In this document: in pieces, positions 27,736 to 36,604 of the stretch
Numbering within the stretch: the stretch's first letter is position 1
Layout of the letters: each line of letters opens with the position of its first letter
Origin: Leptospira fletcheri
GTDB lineage: Bacteria; Spirochaetota; Leptospiria; Leptospirales; Leptospiraceae
Assembly (NCBI RefSeq): GCF_004769195.1
Contig: NZ_RQET01000009.1
Coordinates: forward strand, 62,001-126,000
Direction: 5' to 3'
Length of the DNA stretch: 64,000 bases
Notes under the pieces: generated by a model
Told to the model about the DNA's origin: nothing
Database searches by the model: none
Seen by the model: the letters and a program-made list of their open reading frames with translations, nothing else
Position numbers and translations under genes: made by a program

Positions 27736-28841
27736 GCGGAAACACGGTTGCGACCGCCGGATTTGGATTGGTATAGTTTCTCATCCGCTACCTTAAGAAA
27801 ATCCTCGGCGCTCTGGTCCGGTTCCAAAGTGGAAATTCCTATACTCACCGTGACCCGCCATGGAATCCCTTCGAAGATTTCGGATTCTATTCGATTCCGG
27901 ATCCTTTCGGCTACGAAGAGAGCTCCGTCTTTGCCCGTATTCGTCAAGATGATGCAGAACTCTTCTCCGCCGTATCGGGCAGCGACGTCGCAATCCCTTA
28001 CTAGGCCCATCAACAATCCTCCGATTCGAGAGAGCAATCGGTCTCCGGTCAAATGTCCGAGCATGTCGTTCGCCTTCTTAAAATTGTCCAGATCCAAGAG
28101 TAGGGCGGACACGGGAAAATCGTAACGCTTGGACGCGGAAAGCATGGTGTTCATCGCCTCCATTAGATGTCGCCTATTGTATAATCCGGTCAGTTGGTCC
28201 TTGTGCGAAAGTTCGAGTAGGTTACGATTCGATTCCTCCAATTGCAGTTGGAGAAAATTCGCCTTCAGCCGCGCCTTCTCCACTATTACGGAAGAAAACA
28301 GGCTTCCGGTGCTGAATGCGATGATCGGAGCGACGGTGCTGAAATCTATTTTTTCGTTTAACACGAATTCATATCCGACCAGAAACCAGGAAAAGTTCAC
28401 CGCTACGACCAGTACATAGGTTATGATACTGGTCCGTACGAATAAGGGCAGGGTAAGAAGGCCGAAACAGTAGGCGGAATAATCAGTTATGTGCGCCAAG
28501 TCCACGAGAGTGAGGGACGTGGTCAAAAGAGTCGCCCCGACGGCGTAAACATTCGTGAGGATACGCAAGGATTTCGTATCGGAAATTGCGCTTAGCAGAA
28601 AATACCAAGCGATGGAAAAGACCGCTATCGTTCCGAACGTGAGGATATATAAATATTGTATTATACTTCCCTCCGGCAGTCCGGGAGACACCGAATACTG
28701 TACGATCAATAATGCGGAGATCAGGATGGAGGAGATGCAGAGTACTCTCACGGTCTTGCCGTTGTCTGTCGCACGTATCTCCCTGATTTGGGAGGATTTT
28801 GCCCTAAGCAGATCTTCGTTGATAAAGTCCCAGATTTTCAT
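27732..28841 (-). CDS. Membrane diguanylate cyclase (GGDEF)
   Basis: A 369-residue protein making cyclic di-GMP. Six or so hydrophobic helices fill residues 33-195, followed by a short coiled coil and a GGDEF domain (about 205-369). The domain starts with LSHKDQLTGLYNRRHLMEAM, has LLDLDNFKKANDMLGHLTGD, and carries the active-site RYGGEEF near residue 288. RDCD lies exactly five residues before GGEEF and is a standard product-inhibition I-site (RxxD), so feedback control is likely. The membrane part is a sensor of unknown input. Convergent with the symporter. Confidence 0.94.
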   Translation of the reverse strand: MKIWDFINEDLLRAKSSQIREIRATDNGKTVRVLCISSILISALLIVQYSVSPGLPEGSIIQYLYILTFGTIAVFSIAWYFLLSAISDTKSLRILTNVYAVGATLLTTSLTLVDLAHITDYSAYCFGLLTLPLFVRTSIITYVLVVAVNFSWFLVGYEFVLNEKIDFSTVAPIIAFSTGSLFSSVIVEKARLKANFLQLQLEESNRNLLELSHKDQLTGLYNRRHLMEAMNTMLSASKRYDFPVSALLLDLDNFKKANDMLGHLTGDRLLSRIGGLLMGLVRDCDVAARYGGEEFCIILTNTGKDGALFVAERIRNRIESEIFEGIPWRVTVSIGISTLEPDQSAEDFLKVADEKLYQSKSGGRNRVSA

Positions 28842-29013
28842 GGCCGATCAGATTCATAGACGGATGATCGTTGCGGATTTAACACTTAGATCGTTCGGAG
28901 TCGGCCGGTATTTTATAATTTTTTTCTTAACGAAAATATGGGATCTTAGGGAAGGAAATATGCTTCCGCTTTCGTCTCATATCCGAAGGGTAAAAGGACA
29001 ACCGTCCGATTTT

Positions 29014-30291
29014 TTAGAACCCTTTGAATCTTTCCGCCGCCAAACGTTCCAATGTTTCCCTATGATTCGGATGAGAGATCCGAATGAGTTCGTTCGCCCT
29101 CTGGCGTAGGTTTTTTCCGTACAAATCCGCCACTCCGTATTCGGTAACGATGTAATGAACATGTGCTCGTGTGGTCGTGATGCTTGCTCCCGGTTTTAAC
29201 ATGGCCACGATTCTGGATTCTCCTTTGGAAGTGGTGGAGGGGAGCGCGATGATCGGTTTTCCTCCTTCGGACAAGGAAGCACCGCGGATAAAATCCATTT
29301 GTCCTCCCACTCCCGAAAATTGGCGTGTGCCTATGGAGTCCGCGCAAATCTGTCCGGTAAGATCCACTTCGATTGCGGAATTGATTGCGGTGACTTTCGG
29401 GTTCTTTCGGATCACGGAGGTATCGTTAACGTAAGCTATATCCAATAACAGAACTTCGGGGTTATCGTCGATAAAGTCGTACAATCTTTTGGTTCCCATA
29501 ACGAACCCGCTCACCACTTTTCCCGGGTGTTTCTTTTTCTTCAGTCCGTTGACGATTCCTTTTTCGATCAAAGGAATCGCTCCGTCCGAAAACATTTCCG
29601 TGTGAATTCCTAGATCTTTGTGATTCGACAAACAGGAAAGTACCGCGTTCGGAATCGCTCCGATTCCCATCTGTAATGTTGCGCCGTCCTCGACCAATCC
29701 CGCCACATGCTTTCCGATCAACGTCTCCACTTCGCTAGTAGGAAAAGTCGCCGCCTCCAGCAGCGGAGTATGTCCCTCCACGATGGAGTGGATCTTACTT
29801 ACGTGCAGGATCCCGTCTCCATGGGTCCGCGGCATGTTGTTGTTCACTTGGGCAATCACGATTTTTGCCGTATCGACCGCCGCCTTGGCTATGTCTACGG
29901 AAACTCCCAAGGAACAGAATCCGTGCTTGTCCGGAGGAGACACGGAGATCAGAGCGACATCGATCGGGAGGATTCCCTTTCGGAATAGGGAAGGACATTC
30001 GCTTAAGAAAACGGGAACGTAATCCGCCCGACCTTCTTCCACAGCCTTGCGCATATTCGCGGCTACGAAAAGCGCATTGATTTTAAAGCTTTCTTCCATA
30101 CCCGGCGAGCTGTAAGGAGCTTCCCCTTCTGTATGGATGTGGACAATCTCCACGTTTTTAAGTTCTCGCGATCGATTGGCAAGGGCTTGGATGAGAAGTG
30201 GAGGGGCCGCAAAAACGCTATGAATGAAAACGCGATCGTTGGACCGGATGGAAGATACTGCTTGGGCGGCTGTGGTAAATCGTTGGTTCAT
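29014..30291 (-). CDS. Acetyl-CoA hydrolase/transferase family protein
   Basis: A 425-residue CoA transferase of the Cat1/4-hydroxybutyrate CoA-transferase group. Both halves are present: an N-terminal half with ISVSPPDKHGFCSLGVSVD, and a C-terminal half with the catalytic-glutamate segment LGIHTEMFSDG near residue 225. The CoA-site glycines follow in RQFSGVGGQMDFIRGASLSEGG, and the ending YIVTEYGVADLYGKNLRQRA is typical. Such enzymes move CoA between acetate, butyrate, succinate or hydroxybutyrate. The exact acids cannot be told. It is a stand-alone minus-strand gene. Confidence 0.9.
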   Translation of the reverse strand: MNQRFTTAAQAVSSIRSNDRVFIHSVFAAPPLLIQALANRSRELKNVEIVHIHTEGEAPYSSPGMEESFKINALFVAANMRKAVEEGRADYVPVFLSECPSLFRKGILPIDVALISVSPPDKHGFCSLGVSVDIAKAAVDTAKIVIAQVNNNMPRTHGDGILHVSKIHSIVEGHTPLLEAATFPTSEVETLIGKHVAGLVEDGATLQMGIGAIPNAVLSCLSNHKDLGIHTEMFSDGAIPLIEKGIVNGLKKKKHPGKVVSGFVMGTKRLYDFIDDNPEVLLLDIAYVNDTSVIRKNPKVTAINSAIEVDLTGQICADSIGTRQFSGVGGQMDFIRGASLSEGGKPIIALPSTTSKGESRIVAMLKPGASITTTRAHVHYIVTEYGVADLYGKNLRQRANELIRISHPNHRETLERLAAERFKGF

Positions 30292-30431
30292 GTTCGGATC
30301 GAAAACTCGCTAGACTAAATTCTAGTTATACAGGGATATTAGATTCTAAAGTTGGATTTTTTAGTTCGAGTTTCTTTCTAAAAGTAAAATTTTCTCCCTT
30401 TCTTCGGAATCTTAGAAAGGCTGGTTGTATT

Positions 30432-31649
30432 ATGGAGTCAACTGCCACCGCCCCCCGTAATAAAGTCTCATTGAGCGAGCCATTTTTGATCTTTCTTTTG
30501 GCTAGCATCCAATTCACCCATATCATGGATTTCATGATCATGTTTCCGCTGCAGGATTATTTTCTAAAGCAGTTCGCGATCGATACGGGTGTGTTTTCTT
30601 TCGTTCTTTCTTCCTATTCCTATGCCGCTGCGGCAGCCGCCTTATTGGGGGCGAACTTTATAGATCGTTTCAATCGCAAGTCCGCGGCGATCTTTCTGTA
30701 TTCCGGATTCATTATCGGAACGGCGCTTTGCGCGGTGGCGGATTCCTTTTATTTTCTGTTGGCAGCTCGTATCATCGCGGGAACCTTCGGCGGTATGATC
30801 GGCGGGATCGTGCTTTCCATCATCGGAGACGTACTTCCGATCGAAAGAAGGGGAAGAGCTATGGGTGCGGTGATGGGAGCTTTTTCCGTGGCTTCCGTCG
30901 CAGGGGTTCCCATCGGACTCTGGATCGCTCATGCCTTCTCCTGGAATTACACGTTCGGGTTCGTGGTCGTATTGAGTCTTCCGATCTTACTTACCGCCAT
31001 CGTCTATCTGCCTAGTATCCCTTCGAAGCAAGCCAAAACCAGCGCTCTGGACTTTTCCCAATTGGTTGCGGTCCTTTCGGATCGGAACCACTTGAAAGCG
31101 ATCGCGTTCTTTATGTCCGTGATCTTGGGCGGATTCGTGGTAGTTACCTCGATCGCAGTCTATATGGAAAGAAACGTGGGATTTTCCAAACAGGATGTCC
31201 AGTTGATCTATCTGATCGGAGGACTTTGCACGTTTTTCTCCTCTCGCTTTATCGGAATTATGGCGGACAAATACGGAAAGCATAAGGTTTTTCTAAATAT
31301 GGTTCTCGTTGCGATCGTGCCCATCATCGTATTGACCCATTTGCCTAAGGTGCCTTTGCCTCTTGCTCTACTCGTGACGACTAGCTTTATGGTCTTGGTC
31401 TCTGGAAGAATCATTCCGGCGATGGCTTTGATGACCTCCGCAGTCCGACCGGAACTGAGGGGAAGTTTTATGTCCGTCAGCTCCGGACTCCAGAGTGTTG
31501 CCACCGGTTTGGGAGCTACGATCGCAGGCTTTGTTCTGGTGACCCAGCCCGACGGGTCTTTTGCGCGCTTCGATATCGTCGGCTATCTTGCAGTGGGGTT
31601 CAACCTGATCGGTTTGTATCTTTCCCGTAAAGTACGGATCGTTTCCTAA
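30432..31649 (+). CDS. MFS transporter, drug/sugar efflux type
   Basis: A 405-residue major facilitator with 12 predicted helices. The loop 2-3 motif is NFIDRFNRKSAAIFLY, and helix 4-5 shows RIIAGTFGGMIGGIVLSIIGDVLPIERRGRAMG, the usual antiporter-side pattern of the DHA1-like group. The second half repeats the pattern with FIGIMADKYGKHKVF. Substrate unknown. The ATG at 30432 is preceded by AAGG about 11 bases away. Confidence 0.88.
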   Translation: MESTATAPRNKVSLSEPFLIFLLASIQFTHIMDFMIMFPLQDYFLKQFAIDTGVFSFVLSSYSYAAAAAALLGANFIDRFNRKSAAIFLYSGFIIGTALCAVADSFYFLLAARIIAGTFGGMIGGIVLSIIGDVLPIERRGRAMGAVMGAFSVASVAGVPIGLWIAHAFSWNYTFGFVVVLSLPILLTAIVYLPSIPSKQAKTSALDFSQLVAVLSDRNHLKAIAFFMSVILGGFVVVTSIAVYMERNVGFSKQDVQLIYLIGGLCTFFSSRFIGIMADKYGKHKVFLNMVLVAIVPIIVLTHLPKVPLPLALLVTTSFMVLVSGRIIPAMALMTSAVRPELRGSFMSVSSGLQSVATGLGATIAGFVLVTQPDGSFARFDIVGYLAVGFNLIGLYLSRKVRIVS

Positions 31650-31705
31650 GACGGTAGACCCTGTACCAATGCGATCTGGATTTTGCAAAAAATTTCGGAC
31701 ATTTC

Positions 31706-31733
31706 TTGACTTTTTAAAGAGACAGAATACGTT
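31706..31733 (+). promoter_or_regulatory. Possible promoter of the structured leader region
   Basis: TTGACT (31706-31711) and a weak TACGTT (31728-31733) with a 16-base spacer, ahead of the strong ribosome-binding site at 31746. The -35 is good and the -10 is poor. Confidence 0.35.
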
Positions 31734-31760
31734 CTGGCCACACGTAAAGGAGGTGGTTTA

Positions 31761-31817
<57 letters not shown>

Positions 31818-31824
31818 AAGCCGC

Positions 31825-31934
31825 TTGCAAAAAAGGCCCTTTGGGACCTATTGCAATACCATCAGACCACTGGCCTTTCTGAGCTCCGAAAATTGGTCAC
31901 TTTCGGGCTCTATTCGGATACCAAAAATATCCGA
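31825..31934 (+). ncRNA. Structured RNA candidate: three consecutive hairpins
   Basis: Three stems lie in tandem. The first (31825-31856) has outer arms TTGCAA/TTGCAA around AGGCCC-TTT-GGGACCT. The second (31881-31910) pairs GAGC(T)CCGAAA with TTTCGGGCTC, 10 bp with one bulge. The third (31914-31934) is TCGGATA/TATCCGA with loop CCAAAAA. None is followed by a U-tract, so they are not plain terminators. No known riboswitch, 6S, SRP, RNase P or tmRNA signature was found. Between 31650 and 32100 the only other content is the short ORF and its open continuation. Confidence 0.4.
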
Positions 31935-32100
31935 GCGGATGCAGACGCTCAGAAGGTTTTAGTTTCCTTTCCCGTCTTTTTTCAATTTCATTTTCGATCG
32001 AAATCCGGTAACCGAAAGAACGTGAATCGCCGCGCCGAGTAGAATATTCGGCTTTGAAAATTCCTCCTCCGATCGAAAACTGGCGAACGGATCTTCCAGA

Positions 32101-32988
32101 ATGAAGCGTGCTTTGATTTTATCCGGTGGCGGGGCTCGAGGAGCTTACCAGGCAGGTGTCTTAAAATATCTGGAAGAAATCGGATACAAGCCCGACATCG
32201 TCTGCGGTACTTCCGTGGGAGCGATTACCGCTTCGGCCATCGGCTGCGGGCTGGATGCGAGGCAGATCGTAGAACTTTGGAAATCCATAGAAGTTCAAAA
32301 AGTCATGAAGTATTCCGTCTGGAACGATTTTCTGGATCTGATCTTCCGAAGATTTTCTCCCTTGGCGGATACGACTCCTCTGAAACACCTGCTCTACTCC
32401 CATCTAGATTTTCGTAAGCTTCGCAAAAATCCGGTCCAGGTCATCATTACCGCCGTGAATATCCTGACGGCGGAATTGGTATTTTTTCGGAATAAGGACA
32501 TAGATATCGAACACGTAATGGCATCCTCCGCGATTCCGTTGATTTTTCCCTGGCAGTACGTGGACGGAAAACCTCACTGGGACGGGGGAATCATGGCCAA
32601 CACTCCCATCTTGCCTGCGGTGGAACGAGGAGCTACGGATATCGTGGTCGTCCTTCTTTCCCCGGTGGGAGGAGTGAATATGCCTCTCCCAAGGAGTCGA
32701 AGGGAAGGCCTGGAACGGGTATTCGAACTTTCCCTCATCGGTTCCTTTCAGACGGTGATGTCCAATCTGCAATACGAAAGGAAGAAAAGAAGAAGGTCCC
32801 CCAAAGGGTTCTTTCGCGAAGCGATTTACTCTTTTGCGGAAAAGGAAAACCCCGAGATTCGGATTCGAGTCATCGGCCCTAGAACCTCTCTCGGCTTCGG
32901 GAGCATTCTGAATTTTTCCCAAGTCCAAGCGGATTATCTTATCAGCCGCGGTTATGAAGACGCCAAAGTCCAGTACGGAGAGGATTGA
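32101..32988 (+). CDS. Patatin-like phospholipase
   Basis: A 295-residue cytosolic lipid acyl hydrolase. The Ser-Asp dyad motifs are complete: the oxyanion-hole GGGARGAYQAG near 8-18, the nucleophile elbow GTSVG with Ser near 38, and DGG near 161 (HWDGGIMANTP). Length matches short bacterial patatins. No signal peptide. The downstream GH5 glycosidase start lies 8 bases after its stop, so the two are an operon. That pairing suggests turnover of complex lipids or glycolipids. Confidence 0.93.
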   Translation: MKRALILSGGGARGAYQAGVLKYLEEIGYKPDIVCGTSVGAITASAIGCGLDARQIVELWKSIEVQKVMKYSVWNDFLDLIFRRFSPLADTTPLKHLLYSHLDFRKLRKNPVQVIITAVNILTAELVFFRNKDIDIEHVMASSAIPLIFPWQYVDGKPHWDGGIMANTPILPAVERGATDIVVVLLSPVGGVNMPLPRSRREGLERVFELSLIGSFQTVMSNLQYERKKRRRSPKGFFREAIYSFAEKENPEIRIRVIGPRTSLGFGSILNFSQVQADYLISRGYEDAKVQYGED

Positions 32989-32995
32989 GGAAAGA

Positions 32996-34897
32996 ATGCT
33001 ACCGGTGCACTCCTTAAACGGGAATTTTTACGATTCCGCGGGTTTTCTTTTACAATTGCGGGGAGTGAATCTTTCCGGAAGTTCCAAGGTCCCGTTTCGT
33101 CCCGACGGAACGACTCACTTCGATCAGACTCTGACCTTTTACGATCACCGAAACGTTTCTTTCGTGGGAAGACCTTTAGAGGAAGCCGAGGCCAAAGAAC
33201 ATCTCGACCGTTTGAAAAAATGGGGGTTCAACTTTCTGCGCTTTCTCGTCACTTGGGAGGCGATCGAGCACAAGGGTCCGGGGAAGTACGACCAGGAGTA
33301 TTTGGAATATGTGGAGCGCATGGTCGCTCTCGCGGAAAAGAAAGGTTTTTATATCTTCGTAGATCCTCATCAGGATGTTTGGTCCCGTTTTACCGGAGGC
33401 GACGGAGCTCCGGGATGGACCTTGGAAGAAATCGGAATGGACATCTCCAAAATCCGGGACTCCGATACGGCCATCGTTCACCACCACCAAGGTAGAAATT
33501 ATCGAAGAATGTCCTGGCCGTTGAATTACCAGAAGTACGCCTGTGCTACGATGTTTTCCCTATTTTTCGGAGGAAGGACTTTCGCTCCCCATTTGATGAT
33601 CCGCGGAAGGAACGTTCAGGATTTTCTACAGGACCAGTACATAGCCGCAGTCTGCAAGTTGGCCAAACGTTTAGTAAAATATAAAAATGTAATAGGATTC
33701 GATTCCTTGAACGAACCTTCCCCAGGATGGATCGGAAAGAGAAATCTAGGCGAGTTTTCCGGTTTCGGTTTCGGCAAAGTTACGGCGACTTCTCCGTTCC
33801 AGGAAATGTTCTTGTCGGAAGGAAAATCCGTGAATGCGAACCAATCGTACATGCTCGGTTTTACCGGAGTCAATTTCGGAAAATCGAGACTCAACTCTCA
33901 TTCGGTACGGCTCTGGAAAGAGGGCAAGAGCTGCGTTTGGAAGGATCACGGGGTTTGGGATTACGATCCGAACGGGGCTCCAATGCTTTTGAAGGCGGAC
34001 TATTTTTATAAATACCGCGGCCGAAAAGTCGAATTTTACTCAGAATACATGCTTCCGTTTCTCCAAAAGTTCAAGAAGAACGTACAGGCGGTTCAAAAGA
34101 GATTTTTCATTTTCGTGGAAAGCGATCCTACCGGTTTGGATCTGGAATGGAGAGAGGAGGACAGGCCGGGAGTGTCCGGAGTCGTAAACGCGACACATTG
34201 GTACGACGCTTCCGTTCTACTGTTGAAGAGATTCATTCCTTGGTTCGGGATTCATGTGTTCAAACAAAGGCCGGTTTTTGGACGCAAGAATATCCAAGCG
34301 GCTTACGAGGACACGGTTCGGATGATCAAAGATCTTTCCTTGAAAAAGATGAGGAACTGTCCTACCGTAATCGGGGAGACAGGGATTCCTATGGATCTGA
34401 ACGGGAGAACCGCCTTCCTCGATAAGAATTACGCTCCTCTCGAATCGGCCTTGGACCGGATGCTCGTTCCTTTGGAAAAACAATTCGTACATTATACGTT
34501 ATGGAATTATACTCCGGATAATACGCATAGTCTAGGAGATCGATGGAACGAAGAGGATCTTTCCCTGTTTTCTTTGGACACGCCGCAAGAGGTGGATGCA
34601 GACGGAGGAAGGGCGGTCAGAGCCTTTTCCCGTCCTTATCCGATCCGAACGAAAGGGGTTCCGGAAGCCATCCGTTTCGATATGCAGACTTCTCTATTCA
34701 AATATTCCTTTCGCGAAGACGGTAGGGAGATTCCGAGTGCGGAGATCTTCTTGCCGGAGATTCACTATAAAAACGGGTTCGAAGTGCTGGTAAATGCGGG
34801 CACCTTCAAATTCGATCCTAAGTCTAGAACACTATTCTTCCGAGGGGAGAAAGGGATTTCCCACTACGGCATTACCGTTTTGCCCTCTAAAAAATAA
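32996..34897 (+). CDS. GH5 glycoside hydrolase, endoglycoceramidase/steryl-glucosidase-like
   Basis: A 633-residue family 5 glycosidase. The TIM barrel holds FLRFLVTWEAIEHKGPGKYD, FVDPHQDVWSRFTGGDGAPGW, the acid/base Glu in FDSLNEPSPGW (about residue 239), and the nucleophile Glu in VIGETGIP (about 461). VDPHQDVWSR and the large insertions recall endoglycoceramidases and fungal steryl-beta-glucosidases. A beta-sandwich C-terminus (545-633) follows. No signal peptide is seen, so the enzyme is probably cytosolic. Start 32996 follows GAGGAAAGA; the longer frame from 32954 would overlap patatin. It is cotranscribed with patatin, suggesting glycolipid breakdown. Confidence 0.85.
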   Translation: MLPVHSLNGNFYDSAGFLLQLRGVNLSGSSKVPFRPDGTTHFDQTLTFYDHRNVSFVGRPLEEAEAKEHLDRLKKWGFNFLRFLVTWEAIEHKGPGKYDQEYLEYVERMVALAEKKGFYIFVDPHQDVWSRFTGGDGAPGWTLEEIGMDISKIRDSDTAIVHHHQGRNYRRMSWPLNYQKYACATMFSLFFGGRTFAPHLMIRGRNVQDFLQDQYIAAVCKLAKRLVKYKNVIGFDSLNEPSPGWIGKRNLGEFSGFGFGKVTATSPFQEMFLSEGKSVNANQSYMLGFTGVNFGKSRLNSHSVRLWKEGKSCVWKDHGVWDYDPNGAPMLLKADYFYKYRGRKVEFYSEYMLPFLQKFKKNVQAVQKRFFIFVESDPTGLDLEWREEDRPGVSGVVNATHWYDASVLLLKRFIPWFGIHVFKQRPVFGRKNIQAAYEDTVRMIKDLSLKKMRNCPTVIGETGIPMDLNGRTAFLDKNYAPLESALDRMLVPLEKQFVHYTLWNYTPDNTHSLGDRWNEEDLSLFSLDTPQEVDADGGRAVRAFSRPYPIRTKGVPEAIRFDMQTSLFKYSFREDGREIPSAEIFLPEIHYKNGFEVLVNAGTFKFDPKSRTLFFRGEKGISHYGITVLPSKK

Positions 34898-34969
34898 CTT
34901 TTCAGAAGGACAGGAGGAGGTAAAATGGCAAAGTTTCCATATTTTAAAGACCAATATTCAGAGGTTTCC

Positions 34970-35248
34970 ATGAAAAAACTATCCTTCGCTATTCTCTCCG
35001 CCCTTATTCTAGCGGCGATCGTTTCCTGCGGCGGTCCGAAGGTTAGCCAAGCGGAATGCGAGCCTGTGGTGAACGATCTGTTCAAGAATCTCACCGAAGG
35101 CAAATCCGCAGAAGAGATCGAAAAATTGAATTCTCTCAGGCCTTCTTTGTCGCCCATGTTGTTGAAAGAATGTATGTCCGGTAAATACGAACTAAGTTGC
35201 TTGAAGTCCGCAAAAGATATCCAAGCTCTCGCAGTTTGTAAGAAGTAA
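34970..35248 (+). CDS. TIGR04454-like Leptospira lipoprotein
   Basis: A 92-residue lipoprotein precursor. The signal is MKKLSFAILSALILAAIVSC with Cys20 as the acylation site. The short mature part has AECEPVVNDLFKN, a middle helix, LLKECMSGKYELSCLKSAK and a terminal VCKK, the cysteine layout of the TIGR04454 family known from Leptospira. Two starts compete. ATG 34970 gives a clean signal peptide and has AGAGG; ATG 34925 adds 15 residues and has an excellent GGAGGAGG element. Signal architecture favours 34970, but the other may be used. Confidence 0.83.
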   Translation: MKKLSFAILSALILAAIVSCGGPKVSQAECEPVVNDLFKNLTEGKSAEEIEKLNSLRPSLSPMLLKECMSGKYELSCLKSAKDIQALAVCKK

Positions 35249-35305
35249 TCTTTCCTTCGCCTTCGGACGCTTTTCGGAGCGCCCGAGGGACTCCTCCTCT
35301 TATTC

Positions 35306-35611
35306 TCAACGATTTTCTAATAGAAAAAATCCCTCTTCCTCCGTATAACATCCATGCTCCCGATACACTCCCGAGGGATAAAAATGGATCCTTTGCGCGT
35401 ACCGAACCCCTTGCCGAACGCATTTTAGGCAAACATCCCATCGGATCGCCCATTCGCATTCTTCCTGCCGGAAGGCGGGCAGAACCCGAAGTAGGGGTTT
35501 AGACTCGGGCTCTTCTCCCGGAAAATTCGGCTTTGGGATTGACGGAGTACCGAAGCAGAGGAGTAGAATCATGCACGTAAAAATCCCGTATTGTCGAGTC
35601 CTGGATTTCAT
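35306..35611 (-). CDS. Small exported cysteine-containing protein
   Basis: A 101-residue putative exported protein: a basic N-terminus, hydrophobic IFTCMILLLCFG, then a proline-rich stretch (TPSIPKPNFPGEEP) and a mature part with five cysteines near ECEWAIRWDVCLKCV and REHGCY. The LLLC at residues 16-19 could be a spirochaete lipobox. The ATG at 35611 has a GGAAAA element; the longer frame to 35740 overlaps the divergent DUF547 gene and is rejected. No family recognised. Confidence 0.5.
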   Translation of the reverse strand: MKSRTRQYGIFTCMILLLCFGTPSIPKPNFPGEEPESKPLLRVLPAFRQEECEWAIRWDVCLKCVRQGVRYAQRIHFYPSGVYREHGCYTEEEGFFLLENR

Positions 35612-35654
35612 GTTTTCCGGCCTGGTATAGTATCGGTCGTTTCGAGGTGATTTT

Positions 35655-36416
35655 GTGTTTTTGAACCGTCGCTTTTCCTTTTTTCTTTTCCTTTCCTTGG
35701 CTGCGTTCGCTTCTGCTTCTCCTTCGGATCTTTTCGCCATCGATCAGGAGTATTCGGGCTGGAATACTTTATTAAAACGGAATGTAAAAAACGGATTGGT
35801 TGATTATGTCTCGTTTAAGAAGGAAAGTGCCGTCCTCGACGGAGTTCTGAAATCCTTCCGTCTGGTCACGGAAGCGGAGTATGCGACATTTTCTCGGGAA
35901 GAGAAACTCTGTTTTTTGATCAACTCGTACAACGCATTCACGGTAAGGTTGATCCTGGATCATTATCCCGTAAAGAGCATCAAGGATATCGGAAGCATTC
36001 TACAGAGCCCGTGGAAACGGGAATTTTTCGAACTCTTGGGTCGGCCTAGAAATCTAGATTGGATAGAGCACGAGAAGTTGCGGAAAGAATTTCGCGAGCC
36101 GAGGATTCATTTTGCGATCAATTGCGCTTCTCTAGGTTGTCCCCCTCTCATGAACGAGTCGTTTCAGCCGGGCAAGGTTTCCGAGCAATTGGCTCGAGTG
36201 ACCAAGGATTTTCTAAAGGATAAGCGCAAGAACGAGTACGATTCCGGCGCAAACGTCCTGTACATGTCCAAAATTTTCGATTGGTTTCGGGAGGATTTCA
36301 CCGGAGCCGGGACCGGTCTCATCGATTTCTACAATCGGAATACGGGTGCTTCGGTTCCTGCGGATGCGAAAGTGAAATTCAAGGATTACGACTGGAATTT
36401 GAATCGTTTGCCCTGA
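35655..36416 (+). CDS. DUF547 domain protein, exported
   Basis: A 253-residue protein with a signal peptide (FSFFLFLSLAAFASASPSDLFA). The DUF547 core spans about 65-205: KLCFLINSYNAFTVRLILDHYPVKSIKDIG, then HFAINCASLGCPPLMNESFQ, with the conserved cysteine-glycine-cysteine-proline block. The family is widespread in bacteria and plants but has no agreed function; the conserved Cys/His residues suggest a cysteine-peptidase-like fold. The start is GTG at 35655 with AGGTGA upstream. It is divergent from the small exported protein. Confidence 0.87.
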   Translation: MFLNRRFSFFLFLSLAAFASASPSDLFAIDQEYSGWNTLLKRNVKNGLVDYVSFKKESAVLDGVLKSFRLVTEAEYATFSREEKLCFLINSYNAFTVRLILDHYPVKSIKDIGSILQSPWKREFFELLGRPRNLDWIEHEKLRKEFREPRIHFAINCASLGCPPLMNESFQPGKVSEQLARVTKDFLKDKRKNEYDSGANVLYMSKIFDWFREDFTGAGTGLIDFYNRNTGASVPADAKVKFKDYDWNLNRLP

Positions 36417-36604
36417 AGAATCTTTTTTCGGGAAAAATCCTCCTCTCGTGGAAAAACGGGAAGTACCGGATGTTAGATTTTACGAGACCGTCGAAAGTTG
36501 GGGGGCAGCGGCGAATCGGAGCGGAAAGCGTTCTTCTTCCGGAAATGACTTGAATTCGGTTTTCCGGATGGGAACATTGCTGAATGGCATCCCGGAGAGA
36601 CTTT

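Noticed and set aside
31826..31834. GCAAAAAAG looks like a dnaX-type -1 frameshift site in the leader frame
   Set aside because: It lies after the UAG and no longer alternative frame was identified, so it is mentioned only as part of the leader finding.
32954..32995. Longer start for the GH5 glycosidase inside patatin
   Set aside because: The internal ATG at 32996 has GAGGAAAGA directly upstream and begins with the conserved glycosidase segment.
35612..35740. N-terminal extension of the small exported protein
   Set aside because: It would overlap the divergent DUF547 gene and destroy the signal-peptide start at 35611.
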